NCBI GenBank assembly: GCA_947642555.1
Contig: CANRSX010000001.1
Location: 1 to 64,000, forward strand
DNA length: 64,000 nt
From: an uncultured Roseburia sp.
GTDB lineage: Bacteria > Bacillota > Clostridia > Lachnospirales > Lachnospiraceae
Reading direction: 5' to 3'
Part shown: positions 23,161 to 32,099 of the stretch, one piece after another
Layout of the letters: every line of letters begins with the position of its first letter
Position numbering within the stretch: the stretch's first letter is position 1
The notes under the pieces: model-generated
Seen by the model: only the letters and a program-made list of their open reading frames with translations
Databases searched by the model: none
What the model was told of the DNA's origin: nothing
Position numbers and translations under genes: made by a program

Positions 23161-24919
23161 ATGCTCTCTGCTCCTCAATCCACGTTCCCATATGATCTCT
23201 TATGATGTAAAACGGCGCCGGGCCGGTCTCCATCAGAAACCGGTGAAATTCCTTTGCCGAAAAGTCGTCTCCCAGCTCATTCCTCGCGTTGTTTCGCAGA
23301 TTTAAAAATTCCAGGTATCCGACAAAATATTTCAGATATTCGGCCGGCTCCGCCTGAAGCGTCTCGAAAATCTCGGCTGCCACCTCCTCATCGTCAATCC
23401 CGATGTCGCTCAGATACCCCGTCACCTCATCCCGGTCCCATCCGTTGTAATGGATCTGAAGATCCAGGTACGCGTAGATGCCAAGGGTATATGCCTGGTT
23501 CCAGCGCAGCACATCCGCCAGATCTTTGTCAAGCCCGCTGATCCCGTAGGCATAAAATTCTACATATGTAGCCCACCCTTCCGAATAACCGGAACAGCCC
23601 AGAAGGTTTCTGGCGAGCGGCAGCTCACTCGAATTCGTGCAGCTGTTCTGATAGAGATGCCCCGGATACCCTTCGTGCGCCAGCGTCGTGTAGAGATCCT
23701 GCGAGGAATCCTCCCCCAAATGCTCGGGGTTGATATAGATCACGTTATTGTCGATATCGTCCACCGGTGTGGTCAGATAAAAAGCCGGGCTCATATGCTC
23801 CTGCATGGAAGGATGCACGTATTTGACCTCATACCCCACATCCGGCGGCTCCGGGAAATCCGTTTTGATCTTTTCCGTCAGATCCGCAAGAATCTCGTCC
23901 GGGTCTGTCAGCGGAAACGCGTAATCGTCGAGCTCATACCAGATCTCCGGGTTTTCCGTGATCGTGTCTAACATCTGGTCCATACACCGGTTCATATAGC
24001 GCTCTGTGCGTTCGATCAGATCGGGAACCGACGCGTCCGTGCCGACCCCGGTGCGGATGAGATACTCATAATACCGGACCCCGTCCTCATAATAGCAGAG
24101 GCCGAGCTCATTCTCCCCGCTGCCCTTAAGCTCCGTCAGCCCGTCGATCAGGATCTGGAACGCGTTTTTGACATCTGTCGTCACGACGGTATAATTCTTC
24201 TCCTTATACGCCTGCCGCTCCTCGTCGGAAAGTCCCTCAAACGCGTCGATTTTGTCGTTGAAGACGTCGATCATGTAATTGTTCTCAATGTCCGCGATAA
24301 ACTCCGTACACTGGTCGAGCACCTCGTCCGCCGTAACATCCGGCATGAACAGGCCGGCTTCTGCTTTTTCTTTCTCAAATGCGATGATACCGGTAAAATA
24401 TTCGTCCATCTGCGCCGCCAGCGCGAGGTAATCCTCGATATCCCGCTCTGTGCGGAACGTATATTCCGCCAGGATGATCGGCAGATTCGACTGCGTCCCG
24501 CCGATGGGGCTGATCGGCTCCGAAAAATACAAAAGATCCTTCACGGAGAGCTCCGTTTCCGCATAATCCATAAAAATATCGTAGGTCAGCTGCTGCTGCG
24601 GGCTTAAGTCCTCACGGTCAAAGGCAGAGAGCTCTGTTTTCAACCCTTCTATCTCCTCGCAGCTTTCCTCCATCTTCTCTCTGGAATACTCCCCCAGCGT
24701 GACCTCGTAGTCCGTGATCCCGTAATTCTCCGGATAAGCAAGCGTATAGTGCAGGTTGACCGTATTCTGCACGATATCCTCATGAAACAGGTCGTCCATA
24801 TACGCGTCAAACCTCGCCCCTGTGTCACCGCTCTGTGCCGGTGACGCGCAGGCCGACAGAAAAAGCCCTCCTGCAAGCGTCGCCGCGAGCGCTGCCCTCA
24901 CACATCGTTTCTGATCCAT
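23159..24919 (-). CDS. DUF885 lipoprotein, putative zinc carboxypeptidase
   Basis: 586 residues. A signal peptide with lipobox (LFLSAC, Cys near 24) shows it is attached outside the membrane. The DUF885 core carries the zinc motif AHEGYPGHLYQ near residue 416, with later SEGWATYVEFYA supplying a further ligand. Members are metallo-peptidases of uncertain substrate. The start follows the ytvI stop directly (TGAATG), so the two are co-transcribed. Confidence 0.85.
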   Translation of the reverse strand: MDQKRCVRAALAATLAGGLFLSACASPAQSGDTGARFDAYMDDLFHEDIVQNTVNLHYTLAYPENYGITDYEVTLGEYSREKMEESCEEIEGLKTELSAFDREDLSPQQQLTYDIFMDYAETELSVKDLLYFSEPISPIGGTQSNLPIILAEYTFRTERDIEDYLALAAQMDEYFTGIIAFEKEKAEAGLFMPDVTADEVLDQCTEFIADIENNYMIDVFNDKIDAFEGLSDEERQAYKEKNYTVVTTDVKNAFQILIDGLTELKGSGENELGLCYYEDGVRYYEYLIRTGVGTDASVPDLIERTERYMNRCMDQMLDTITENPEIWYELDDYAFPLTDPDEILADLTEKIKTDFPEPPDVGYEVKYVHPSMQEHMSPAFYLTTPVDDIDNNVIYINPEHLGEDSSQDLYTTLAHEGYPGHLYQNSCTNSSELPLARNLLGCSGYSEGWATYVEFYAYGISGLDKDLADVLRWNQAYTLGIYAYLDLQIHYNGWDRDEVTGYLSDIGIDDEEVAAEIFETLQAEPAEYLKYFVGYLEFLNLRNNARNELGDDFSAKEFHRFLMETGPAPFYIIRDHMGTWIEEQRA

Positions 24920-26074
24920 TCATTCATCCTCCTTTGTCTGAGCTTCTGGTATTTTACGAAATTCGTTAAAATCATGTATGACTTCCTTTACGCACCAGCG
25001 CAGCGTGTCAAACGCACCGGCCTCCCAGAGATTGATCAGAATCATCCCCGCCGGGATCGCTAAGACCATTCCCGCCACGCTGCTGATCCGGTAGCCGACA
25101 AACATAAAAAACAGCGCCGCAAACGGATCCATGCCGACGGAATCCCCCACCAGCTTCGGCTGCACCAGCTGATGAACGACAAGCGTCACCGCATACAGCA
25201 CGAGCATCCCGGCCGCCGTCCCGTAATTTCCGGAAAAAAGCTTGATCACCGCCCAGGGACAGAGCACCGTCCCGGTCCCGAACACCGGCAGCATATCCAG
25301 AAACGCGATCCCGAACCCGATCAGCCACGCGTATCTGACGTCAAGCAGCACCAGACCGGTCAGCACCACCGCATAGATGACCACCATGATCTGCAGCTGC
25401 GCCTTGAAATACCCTCCGACCACGCGCCGGATCTGCCCGTAAACCCGCGCCGTATATGCGCAGACGGACTGCGGCATGCAGCGTTCCGCAGCTCCTACAA
25501 TCGTATCTCGGTCCGCGATGAAAAAATAGGTGGCGAGCAGACCGACGATCAGGCCGACCAGCACGTCGGGAATCCGCTTTGCGACGTCCCCGATCACAAG
25601 CACCGAGGTCTCATCCGGAATCAGCTCCGCCATATATTCGCCCAGCATCGCGCCCGCCTTATCCAGATCGACATTCTGCGTCAGAGGAAACCGGTGCAGC
25701 AGGCTCTGAAGGCTCTCCGCCGCGCTGCTTAATTCCGCGGCCGCGTTTGCATACATCGTCGGAAAATAATCCGCAAAGCTTCGAAGCCCCGCCGCAAGCG
25801 CCGTAAACACGCCGTAGCAGATCAGAACGATCGTACCGATGACCAGTATGATAATGATCGCCGATCCGTACTTGCGCTTGATGCGGATCCTCTTTTCCAG
25901 AAAACGCACCACCGGATTGGCGATCAGCGAAAATACGAATCCGAAGACAAACGGCATAAAATAACCGAGCAGTCCCGGCAGCACGCGGATGATAAACCAG
26001 AGCGCCGCAGCCGCCAGAAACAAATTGCAGCATATTTTTAAATATTTTACAGACTGCTTCATCTTCCCTCTCAT
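24920..26074 (-). CDS. ytvI: AI-2E family transporter, sporulation membrane protein YtvI-like
   Basis: 384 residues with about eight hydrophobic segments. Features are the N-terminal FVFSLIANPVVRFLEKRIRIKRKYG and the C-terminal GIAFLDMLPVFGTGTVLCPWAVIKL and VQPKLVGDSVGMDPFAALFFMFVGYR, typical of the PerM/AI-2E family; the length and organisation suit YtvI. Neither ATG 26074 nor ATG 26062 has an ideal ribosome site, so the start is uncertain by four codons. Confidence 0.82.
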   Translation of the reverse strand: MRGKMKQSVKYLKICCNLFLAAAALWFIIRVLPGLLGYFMPFVFGFVFSLIANPVVRFLEKRIRIKRKYGSAIIIILVIGTIVLICYGVFTALAAGLRSFADYFPTMYANAAAELSSAAESLQSLLHRFPLTQNVDLDKAGAMLGEYMAELIPDETSVLVIGDVAKRIPDVLVGLIVGLLATYFFIADRDTIVGAAERCMPQSVCAYTARVYGQIRRVVGGYFKAQLQIMVVIYAVVLTGLVLLDVRYAWLIGFGIAFLDMLPVFGTGTVLCPWAVIKLFSGNYGTAAGMLVLYAVTLVVHQLVQPKLVGDSVGMDPFAALFFMFVGYRISSVAGMVLAIPAGMILINLWEAGAFDTLRWCVKEVIHDFNEFRKIPEAQTKEDE

Positions 26075-26157
26075 TCTGCCGCGTTTTGCGGCGGTTTATT
26101 TCAAAAGTTCAGCCCGCGCCATTCGCAAAATTTTTCATTTTCTGACAGGAACTTCAT

Positions 26158-26186
26158 GTTTATCCGTTCCTCCTCTGCACATACTA
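26158..26186 (+). promoter_or_regulatory. Possible sigma-G promoter for the SASP gene
   Basis: CATACTA (26180-26186) fits the forespore -10 CATnnTA, and GTTTA (26158-26162) is a weak -35 at 17 bases. It would leave a leader of about 130 bases. Confidence 0.35.
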
Positions 26187-26322
26187 TCACAGAACAAAAC
26201 GAACGGCAGGGCCGCTGGCTCACAGTCGTAACGGGTTGTTCAGGACGGACAGCAGATGCCTGGCTCTGCCGGACATCCCTGTGTCCAAAAACAGGAAAAC
26301 GTACGAAAAGGAGGAACTTATC

Positions 26323-26529
26323 ATGGCAAATCGTTCATCGAACAAAGCGGCGGTTCCGGAGGCAAAGGGCGCGTTAGACCGTTTCAAGTATGAGGTCGCA
26401 AACGAGATCGGCGTACCGTTAAAGGACGGCTACAACGGCGACTTAACTTCCAGACAGAATGGTTCCGTCGGCGGCTATATGGTAAAGAAAATGATCGAGG
26501 CGCAGGAGCGTCAGATGTCTGGTCAGTAG
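26323..26529 (+). CDS. Alpha/beta-type small acid-soluble spore protein
   Basis: 68 residues from ATG 26323, which has AAAGGAGGA upstream. It binds and protects spore DNA and is degraded at germination. The GPR protease site region reads KYEVANEIGVPL, and the C-terminal NGDLTSRQNGSVGGYMVKKM matches the conserved DNA-binding half (usual form GxxTSRxNGSVGGxMVK). Single gene with a downstream hairpin. Length is normal for the family. Confidence 0.95.
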   Translation: MANRSSNKAAVPEAKGALDRFKYEVANEIGVPLKDGYNGDLTSRQNGSVGGYMVKKMIEAQERQMSGQ

Positions 26530-26560
26530 ACCGGGCTTTCATGTAAGCAGAGGAAAACGG

Positions 26561-26600
26561 CTCCGGGAGATTCCATATGGGATTTCCCGGAGTCTTCTGT
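26561..26600 (+). terminator. Terminator hairpin after the SASP gene
   Basis: CTCCGGGA (26561-26568) pairs with TCCCGGAG (26585-26592), with a TTCC/GGGA inner stem, followed by the T-rich TCTTCTGT. Confidence 0.65.
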
Positions 26601-26650
26601 CGTCCGGCTCCTCCGCAAAAAACGGCCCTGCATTCGGACTGCGCCGCCTC

Positions 26651-28708
26651 TCACAGGCTCAGCTGGTTTTCCTGCTCCTGCGCGGCACGTTCCATATAGC
26701 GCTTTACATTCACATGTTCCGGCGATACAAGCTCCGGATCCTCCGCCAAAAGCCGCTGCACCCGGTCAGACGCGTCTCTTAGCACCGCAGCGTCCTGATA
26801 AATGTCCCCGAGCGCAAACTGCAGCTCCCCGGACTGCCGGATCCCGAAAAAGTCGCCCGGCCCGCGCAGCTTTAAGTCCGCTGCGGCAATCTCAAACCCG
26901 TCGTTGGAGCGGTTTAAAATCAGAAGGCGCTCTTCCGCCGTTCTGCTTTGAGATGCGTTCACCATAATGCAGTAGGACTGCGCGTCCCCGCGCCCCACGC
27001 GCCCGCGCAGCTGATGCAGCTGTGCCAGGCCGAAGCGCTCGGCGTTCTCGATCATCATGACCGTGGCGTTCGGCACATTGACGCCGACCTCAACTACCGT
27101 CGTAGACACAAGTACCTGTACCTCATTGGCAAGAAACGCTTCCATGACCTTATTTTTCTGCTCCGGCTTCATCTGGCCGTGCAGCAGGCCCAGCTGTATT
27201 TCCGGTGGAAAAATCTCACGCAGCTTTTTTACATAGTCGGTCGTGTTCTCAAGATCCATATGTTCCACGGCCTCCACAAGCGGGCAGATCACATAGGCCT
27301 GATGCCCGGCGCGCACCTCCTGCTCAAGGAAGGAATAAGCCTTCGGCCGGTAGCCGGTATGTACGACGCAGTTTTTTACGGGCAGGCGCTTCGCCGGAAC
27401 CTCGTCCACGACCGAGATGTCCAGATCCCCGTACAGGATGATCGCCAGCGTCCGCGGAATCGGCGTCGCGCTCATGACCAGGATGTGCGGATGACACCCT
27501 TTCGCTGCGAACGTCTCCCGCTGGCGGACGCCGAACCGGTGCTGCTCGTCGGTGATGACCAGCGCCAGATTGTCGTAGACCGCCTTCTCCTGGATGAGGG
27601 CATGCGTCCCCACGATCATCGCGTTCGGATAGAGCTGCAGCGACTCGTAGGCCATCCGCTTCTGGCGCGCCGTCATGGATCCGGTTAAGAGCACCACGGG
27701 AATTTTTAACCCGAAGTCTTCGCAGAGCTGCCGGAAGGTCGCGTAATGCTGACGCGCGAGCACCTCCGTCGGCGCCATGATCGCGGACTGGTAACCGCTG
27801 TGCGATGCGTCCGCCATCGCCAGAAACGCCAGGATCGTCTTTCCTGAGCCGACGTCTCCCTGAATCAGCCGCTGCATCGTGTACGGTCCCCGCATATCGC
27901 ACCGGATCTCGGACAACGCCCGCTGCTGCGCCCCGGTCAGCGCAAACGGCAGGCGCTGCATCAGTTCATCTACAAATGTCTCGTTCTTCAGTTCAAATTC
28001 ATTGGCGTCCCGGACTCTTTTTTCCTTATGATACTGCATATTCAGGATAAAAAAGAAAAATTCGTCAAATACCAGCCGTTTTCTCGCCGTGATCAGCGTA
28101 TCCATATCATCCGGAAAATGGATCTGCCGGAGCGCGTAATTGTATTCACAGAGCCTGCATTCGTTTCGGATCTCTGCGGGCAGAGGATCGGGAAACAGCG
28201 GGTCGCCCGCAAACACCGTGCGCACGGCTTTTGTGATCTGATTGTTGGTAATCCCGCCCGTGAGCGCATAGACCGGCAGGAACGCCTGCTCCATCGCGGC
28301 GTACTGCTCCCTCTTATAGATCACCGGCTGTTCCATCACAAGGCGACCGTTTTTTTTCATGACCTTCCCGTAAAAGACATAGGTACCGCCCGGCGCCAGC
28401 TGGCTTCTGATATAGGGCATCCGAAACCACACCAGCTCTAACGGCGCGTCCGCATCGCCGACCGTCGTCATCGTCACCGGCATGCGCTGCGTCTGCCGCA
28501 CCAGCGGCGTCTTTAGCACCCGTCCGATCACCGCGGCCGTCTCCCCCTCCGAGAGCTCCGACGGCTCCTTTGCCACGGGAAACTGCACATAATCCCTCGG
28601 ATAATGCGCGAGCAGATCGCCGACCGTCTCAATCTTTAATTTTCCAAACAGGGCGGCGGTCTTCTCCCCGATTCCCTTCACCGCCGTAATCGCTGCGTCA
28701 CGGTTCAT
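26651..28708 (-). CDS. recG: ATP-dependent DNA helicase RecG
   Basis: 685 residues, normal length. It remodels stalled forks and branched DNA. The N-terminal wedge/OB domain opens with KGIGEKTAALFGKLKIETVGDLLAHYPRDY. Helicase motifs are QGDVGSGKT (I, near residue 286), TDEQHRFGVRQR (II), MSATPIPRTLA (III) and QLRGRVGRGDAQSYC (VI). Start ATG 28708 has GGGGAGAG upstream. It follows fakA in the usual clostridial order. Confidence 0.96.
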   Translation of the reverse strand: MNRDAAITAVKGIGEKTAALFGKLKIETVGDLLAHYPRDYVQFPVAKEPSELSEGETAAVIGRVLKTPLVRQTQRMPVTMTTVGDADAPLELVWFRMPYIRSQLAPGGTYVFYGKVMKKNGRLVMEQPVIYKREQYAAMEQAFLPVYALTGGITNNQITKAVRTVFAGDPLFPDPLPAEIRNECRLCEYNYALRQIHFPDDMDTLITARKRLVFDEFFFFILNMQYHKEKRVRDANEFELKNETFVDELMQRLPFALTGAQQRALSEIRCDMRGPYTMQRLIQGDVGSGKTILAFLAMADASHSGYQSAIMAPTEVLARQHYATFRQLCEDFGLKIPVVLLTGSMTARQKRMAYESLQLYPNAMIVGTHALIQEKAVYDNLALVITDEQHRFGVRQRETFAAKGCHPHILVMSATPIPRTLAIILYGDLDISVVDEVPAKRLPVKNCVVHTGYRPKAYSFLEQEVRAGHQAYVICPLVEAVEHMDLENTTDYVKKLREIFPPEIQLGLLHGQMKPEQKNKVMEAFLANEVQVLVSTTVVEVGVNVPNATVMMIENAERFGLAQLHQLRGRVGRGDAQSYCIMVNASQSRTAEERLLILNRSNDGFEIAAADLKLRGPGDFFGIRQSGELQFALGDIYQDAAVLRDASDRVQRLLAEDPELVSPEHVNVKRYMERAAQEQENQLSL

Positions 28709-28738
28709 CGCTCTCTCCCCAGATGTCCTTATGTAAAC

Positions 28739-28774
28739 AGCAGGCAGGGAATCCTGCCGCTTTCCCTGCCTGCT
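28739..28774 (-). terminator. Hairpin between fakA and recG
   Basis: Arms 28739-28751 and 28762-28774 form a perfect 13-bp stem. On the minus strand the stem is followed only by GTTTAC, so termination is probably partial, or the hairpin adjusts recG expression relative to fakA. Confidence 0.55.
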
Positions 28775-28826
28775 TCGCTCTTATCCCGTCATCCCGCCGC
28801 GTGGAAATCACACGCCGCGCGGATGG

Positions 28827-30584
28827 TCACTCCACCGAAATCACATAATAATAGATCGGCTGGCCGCCGTAATGAATCTCGACCTCAACCTCCGGGTGAT
28901 CCTCCTCAATCCGGCTGCCGACAGCATTCGCTTCCTCCTCCGTCACATCCTCGCCGAAATAGATGCTCACGATCGCGGAGTCCTCGTCGATCAGCTGGCT
29001 GGTCATATCATACACGGTCGCCGCGAGCTCGCGTCCGACTGAGAGGATCCCGTGGTCCCCGATTCCCATATAGTCGTCCTGCCGGATCTCCTTGTCATCG
29101 ATCACCGTATCGCGGACCGCGTACGTCACCTGGCCGGTCTTTACGATCCCGATCTCCTCCGTCATGCGCTCCTCGTTTTCCGACGGAGAGCTGTCCGGAA
29201 TAAAGCTGATCAGCGCCGTGATCCCCTGCGGGATCGTCTTTGTCGGGATCACGATAATCTGCTTATCCTCCACGAGGGACGCCGCCTGATTCGCGGCAAG
29301 AATAATATTTTTATTATTCGGGAGAATAAAGACGGTCTTCGCGTTGACCTTCGCGATCGCGTTTAACATATCCTCCGTGCTCGGGTTCATGGTCTGCCCG
29401 CCCTCGATGATATAATCGACGCCAAGCCCGCGGAAGATCTCATTTAACCCTTCCCCGATGCTCACGGCGATAAAGCCCATCTCCTTTGGCGGTTCCTCCG
29501 CCGCAGCGTCAGCTGTCGCTGCAGCGTCAGCTGGAGCTGCCGGCTCCTTTGCCCCGTCCAGGCCCGCTGCGCCAGCCCCCGCGCCGAGCAGCATGCCCTC
29601 CTGCATCTCCTTTTCCTTCAGCGCGGAAATCTTCTCGTCGCGCTCTAACTTCATATTCTCAATGATAATCGTCGTCAGGCTTCCGTAGGTCAGCGCCCGC
29701 TGCATCGCGAGACCGGGATCGTTGGTATGTACGTGTACCTTCACGATCTCGTCATCCGCAACTACAACAATCGAATCTCCGATACTCTCGAGGAATCCCT
29801 TGAATTCGTCCTCCATCTTCTCGGTAAAGATCCGGTCGAGCATGATCAGAAACTGCGTACAGTACGCAAATTTGATCTCCTGCGCCGCCTGTGCATCCAG
29901 ATTGTAGGAGGAGCGGTCGCCCTCCGCCGCCGGCTCAGACGGCTCCACAAAGGTGTAATCCACCTCTTTGCCGGAAAGTGCGTCGTACGCGCCCTTCATG
30001 ACCTGCATCAGGCCCTGTCCGCCGGAATCCACGACGCCGGCCTGCTTTAACACGGGAAGCATCTCCGGGGTCTTTGCCAGCACCCGGTCGCCCTCGCGGA
30101 TCACGTCGCTCAGGAACGAAAGAAACTCCGTCTTCTCCTCGCAGATCTCCGCCGCACGGCTCGCCATCCCCTTCGCAACCGTGAGGATCGTCCCTTCCTT
30201 TGGCTTCATAACCGCCTTGTACGCGGTCTCCACGCCCTTCTGGAACGCGTCGGCTAAGATCTGTGCATCAAGATCGTCGTACTCTGCAATCACCTTGGTA
30301 AACCCCCGGAACAGCTGGGAGAGAATGACGCCGGAATTACCGCGCGCACCCCGCAGCGAGCCGGAAGAGATCGCTTTCGCGAGCGTCTTCATATCCGGAT
30401 GCGACATCGCGGCAACCTCCTTCGCCGCCGACATCACCGTCATGGACATATTGGTGCCCGTATCGCCGTCCGGAACCGGGAAGACGTTGAGCTCGTTGAT
30501 CCATTCCTTCTTCGCCTCTAAGTTCTTCGCTCCCGCCAGGAATGCTTTGGCGAGAGATTCCGCATTTATCGTAGTGATTTCCAC
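28827..30584 (-). CDS. fakA: FakA-like fatty acid kinase subunit (DhaL/DAK2 plus DegV-like domain)
   Basis: 585 residues from GTG 30584 with AAGGAGG upstream. The N-terminal DhaL nucleotide domain (1-200) has LNVFPVPDGDTGTNMSMT with the Mg-binding Asp residues and SLRGARGNSGVILSQLFRG. The C-terminal third (VSIGEGLNEIFRGLGVDYIIEGGQTMNPS) is the FakA-type domain. FakA phosphorylates fatty acids held by a FakB binding protein. A linker near residue 350 is Ala-rich (PADAAATADAAAEEPP) and shorter than but similar in style to the mutL and uxaA linkers. It follows the gls24 gene by 14 bases. Confidence 0.92.
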   Translation of the reverse strand: MEITTINAESLAKAFLAGAKNLEAKKEWINELNVFPVPDGDTGTNMSMTVMSAAKEVAAMSHPDMKTLAKAISSGSLRGARGNSGVILSQLFRGFTKVIAEYDDLDAQILADAFQKGVETAYKAVMKPKEGTILTVAKGMASRAAEICEEKTEFLSFLSDVIREGDRVLAKTPEMLPVLKQAGVVDSGGQGLMQVMKGAYDALSGKEVDYTFVEPSEPAAEGDRSSYNLDAQAAQEIKFAYCTQFLIMLDRIFTEKMEDEFKGFLESIGDSIVVVADDEIVKVHVHTNDPGLAMQRALTYGSLTTIIIENMKLERDEKISALKEKEMQEGMLLGAGAGAAGLDGAKEPAAPADAAATADAAAEEPPKEMGFIAVSIGEGLNEIFRGLGVDYIIEGGQTMNPSTEDMLNAIAKVNAKTVFILPNNKNIILAANQAASLVEDKQIIVIPTKTIPQGITALISFIPDSSPSENEERMTEEIGIVKTGQVTYAVRDTVIDDKEIRQDDYMGIGDHGILSVGRELAATVYDMTSQLIDEDSAIVSIYFGEDVTEEEANAVGSRIEEDHPEVEVEIHYGGQPIYYYVISVE

Positions 30585-30598
30585 TTCTAACGTCCTCC

Positions 30599-30958
30599 TT
30601 AATCAATCACACGTACGCCTTCGACGTAGATGTTCAGTTTCCTGATTTCCATTCCGGTAAATTCTTCCACCTTGTACTTCACGGTGTCGATCAGGTTATC
30701 GGTCACCGTTCCGATGCTCACACCGTAGGATACGATCACGTGAAAATCAATCGTAATTTTATTTTCTTCATCTATGGACACGTTTATACCATGTGTCAGA
30801 TAATCCCTTTTTAATAATTTTACCAGTCCGTCCTTCATATTGACGGCCGCCATCCCGACGATCCCAAAGCACTCCACCGCCACCGAACCCGCATAAGTCG
30901 CAATTACATCCTGGTCTATGATCACCTTCCCCAACGGGGTTTCCATCTGTCCGTTCAT
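30599..30958 (-). CDS. Asp23/Gls24 family protein
   Basis: 119 residues, normal size. ETPLGKVIIDQDVIATYAGSVAVECFGIVGMA and IDFHVIVSYGVSIGTVTDNL are family marks. These small proteins occur next to fakA in most Firmicutes and are tied to envelope stress or lipid use. Its own promoter is at 31005-31033 and the divergent gene is rpmB. Confidence 0.93.
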   Translation of the reverse strand: MNGQMETPLGKVIIDQDVIATYAGSVAVECFGIVGMAAVNMKDGLVKLLKRDYLTHGINVSIDEENKITIDFHVIVSYGVSIGTVTDNLIDTVKYKVEEFTGMEIRKLNIYVEGVRVID

Positions 30959-31004
30959 ATCACCGACGCTCCTTTCAAAGCCACACTGACACTATTTAAA
31001 AGGT

Positions 31005-31033
31005 ATTATAACCGCTTTTTCCAGAAATGCATA
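31005..31033 (-). promoter_or_regulatory. Promoter of gls24-fakA
   Basis: Minus-strand TATGCA (31028-31033) and consensus TATAAT (31005-31010), spaced by 17 bases. Confidence 0.55.
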
Positions 31034-31072
31034 GCCATATTTTCATTTTTTTATATTTTTTTTAAAATCTGC

Positions 31073-31101
31073 TTGCATTCCGACATGGAATCTGCTAGAA
31101 T
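31073..31101 (+). promoter_or_regulatory. rpmB promoter with A/T-rich upstream element
   Basis: TTGCAT (31073-31078) and TAGAAT (31096-31101) are spaced by 17 bases. A nearly pure A/T stretch at 31040-31068 sits where an UP element would bind the polymerase alpha subunits, as is common for ribosomal genes. Confidence 0.75.
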
Positions 31102-31165
31102 ATCCATATTGTGAGCCTGGACATGAGAACAGGGGAACGAGTTTAGTGCAAGGAGGTGCAAGGCT

Positions 31166-31351
31166 ATGGCAAAGTGTGCAGTTTGTGGAAAGGGCGCTCA
31201 TTTCGGATGTAATGTCAGCCATTCTCATAGAAGATCAAATAGAATGTGGAAATCAAACATCAGGCGCGTCAGCTGCAAGGTTAACGGAACACCGAAGAAA
31301 TTATACGTATGTGCTTCCTGTTTAAGATCCGGTAAAGTTGAGAGAGCGTAG
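31166..31351 (+). CDS. rpmB: 50S ribosomal protein L28
   Basis: 61 residues, normal length. It opens AKCAVCGKGAHFGCNVSHSHRRSNRMW and closes LYVCASCLRSGKVERA. The two CxxC pairs (residues 4/7 and 50/53) show the zinc-binding (C+) form of L28. AAGGAGG-like site upstream, dedicated promoter and terminator. Confidence 0.97.
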   Translation: MAKCAVCGKGAHFGCNVSHSHRRSNRMWKSNIRRVSCKVNGTPKKLYVCASCLRSGKVERA

Positions 31352-31365
31352 TATATGAGTGAAAG

Positions 31366-31390
31366 CCCCCGCAGATGCGGGGGTATTTTA
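31366..31390 (+). terminator. rpmB terminator
   Basis: CCCCCGCA (31366-31373) pairs with TGCGGGGG (31376-31383), then TATTTTATT. It lies 14 bases past the stop. Confidence 0.9.
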
Positions 31391-31418
31391 TTGCCTAAGT
31401 TCAGCCAGTCGGAATCGC

Positions 31419-31455
31419 ATGGGTGAAAATCGTGCCCGCACGAATTTTCATCCAT
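31419..31455. repeat. Long inverted repeat between rpmB and the osmoprotectant operon
   Basis: A 17-18 bp imperfect palindrome: left arm 31419-31435 and right arm 31438-31455 differ by one mismatch and one bulge, with a two-base loop. There is no U-run on either strand. It lies 14 bases beyond the end of the ABC operon and probably caps its 3' end. Confidence 0.6.
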
Positions 31456-31468
31456 CTAAACGTACCTT

Positions 31469-32083
31469 TTATCTGGAAGCCCGCCGCCCCGCCGCGATCA
31501 GAGCCCGGTCCAGAAGGAGCGCCAGCCCCGCGGAGAGGATACTGCCCCACAGGATCTTGTTCATGTTCATCGTGCGCAGCCCGTCAAAGAGGATCGACCC
31601 TAAGCCCCCCGCGTTGATGGAAGCCGCGATCGTCGCGATTCCGACCGTGGAGACCGCCGCGAGACGGATCCCGGAGAGAATGGCTTCCCTTGCAAGCGGA
31701 AGCTGTACGCGTAGTAAGGTCTGTCCCGTAGTCATCCCCATCCCGGCGGCCGCCTCCGTGATCCCGCGGTCGACCTCGTGTAACCCGGTCAGGAAATTCC
31801 GCAGCAGAAGATACTGATTATATAAGGTAAGGACGATCACTGCGGTCGTCTTCCCCAGCCCCGACAGGGGGATCAGCATGGCAAACAGCGCGATGCTCGG
31901 GATCGAATAGATCATGGAACAGACGCCGACCAGCGCTGCCTCCACGCGCTTTACATAGACGCAGAGCACGGTGAGCGCCGCGGCAAGGATCAGGGAAAAC
32001 ACCAGCGTGAGGCCAACCAGCACCAGGTGCTCCCCCAGGGCTCCCAGCAGTTTGTCATAATATTTCACCACATACGTAATCAT
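31469..32083 (-). CDS. Osmoprotectant ABC transporter permease (OpuBB/OpuBD type)
   Basis: 204 residues with five to six membrane segments and the EAA-type loop ITEAAAGMGMTTGQTLLRVQLPLAREAILSG that touches the ATPase. It resembles the short permeases of OpuB/OpuC-type carnitine, choline or betaine importers. It is the last gene of the four-gene operon, 16 bases after the ATPase stop. Confidence 0.88.
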   Translation of the reverse strand: MITYVVKYYDKLLGALGEHLVLVGLTLVFSLILAAALTVLCVYVKRVEAALVGVCSMIYSIPSIALFAMLIPLSGLGKTTAVIVLTLYNQYLLLRNFLTGLHEVDRGITEAAAGMGMTTGQTLLRVQLPLAREAILSGIRLAAVSTVGIATIAASINAGGLGSILFDGLRTMNMNKILWGSILSAGLALLLDRALIAAGRRASR

Positions 32084-32099
32084 GTTTCTTCTCCCGCTC

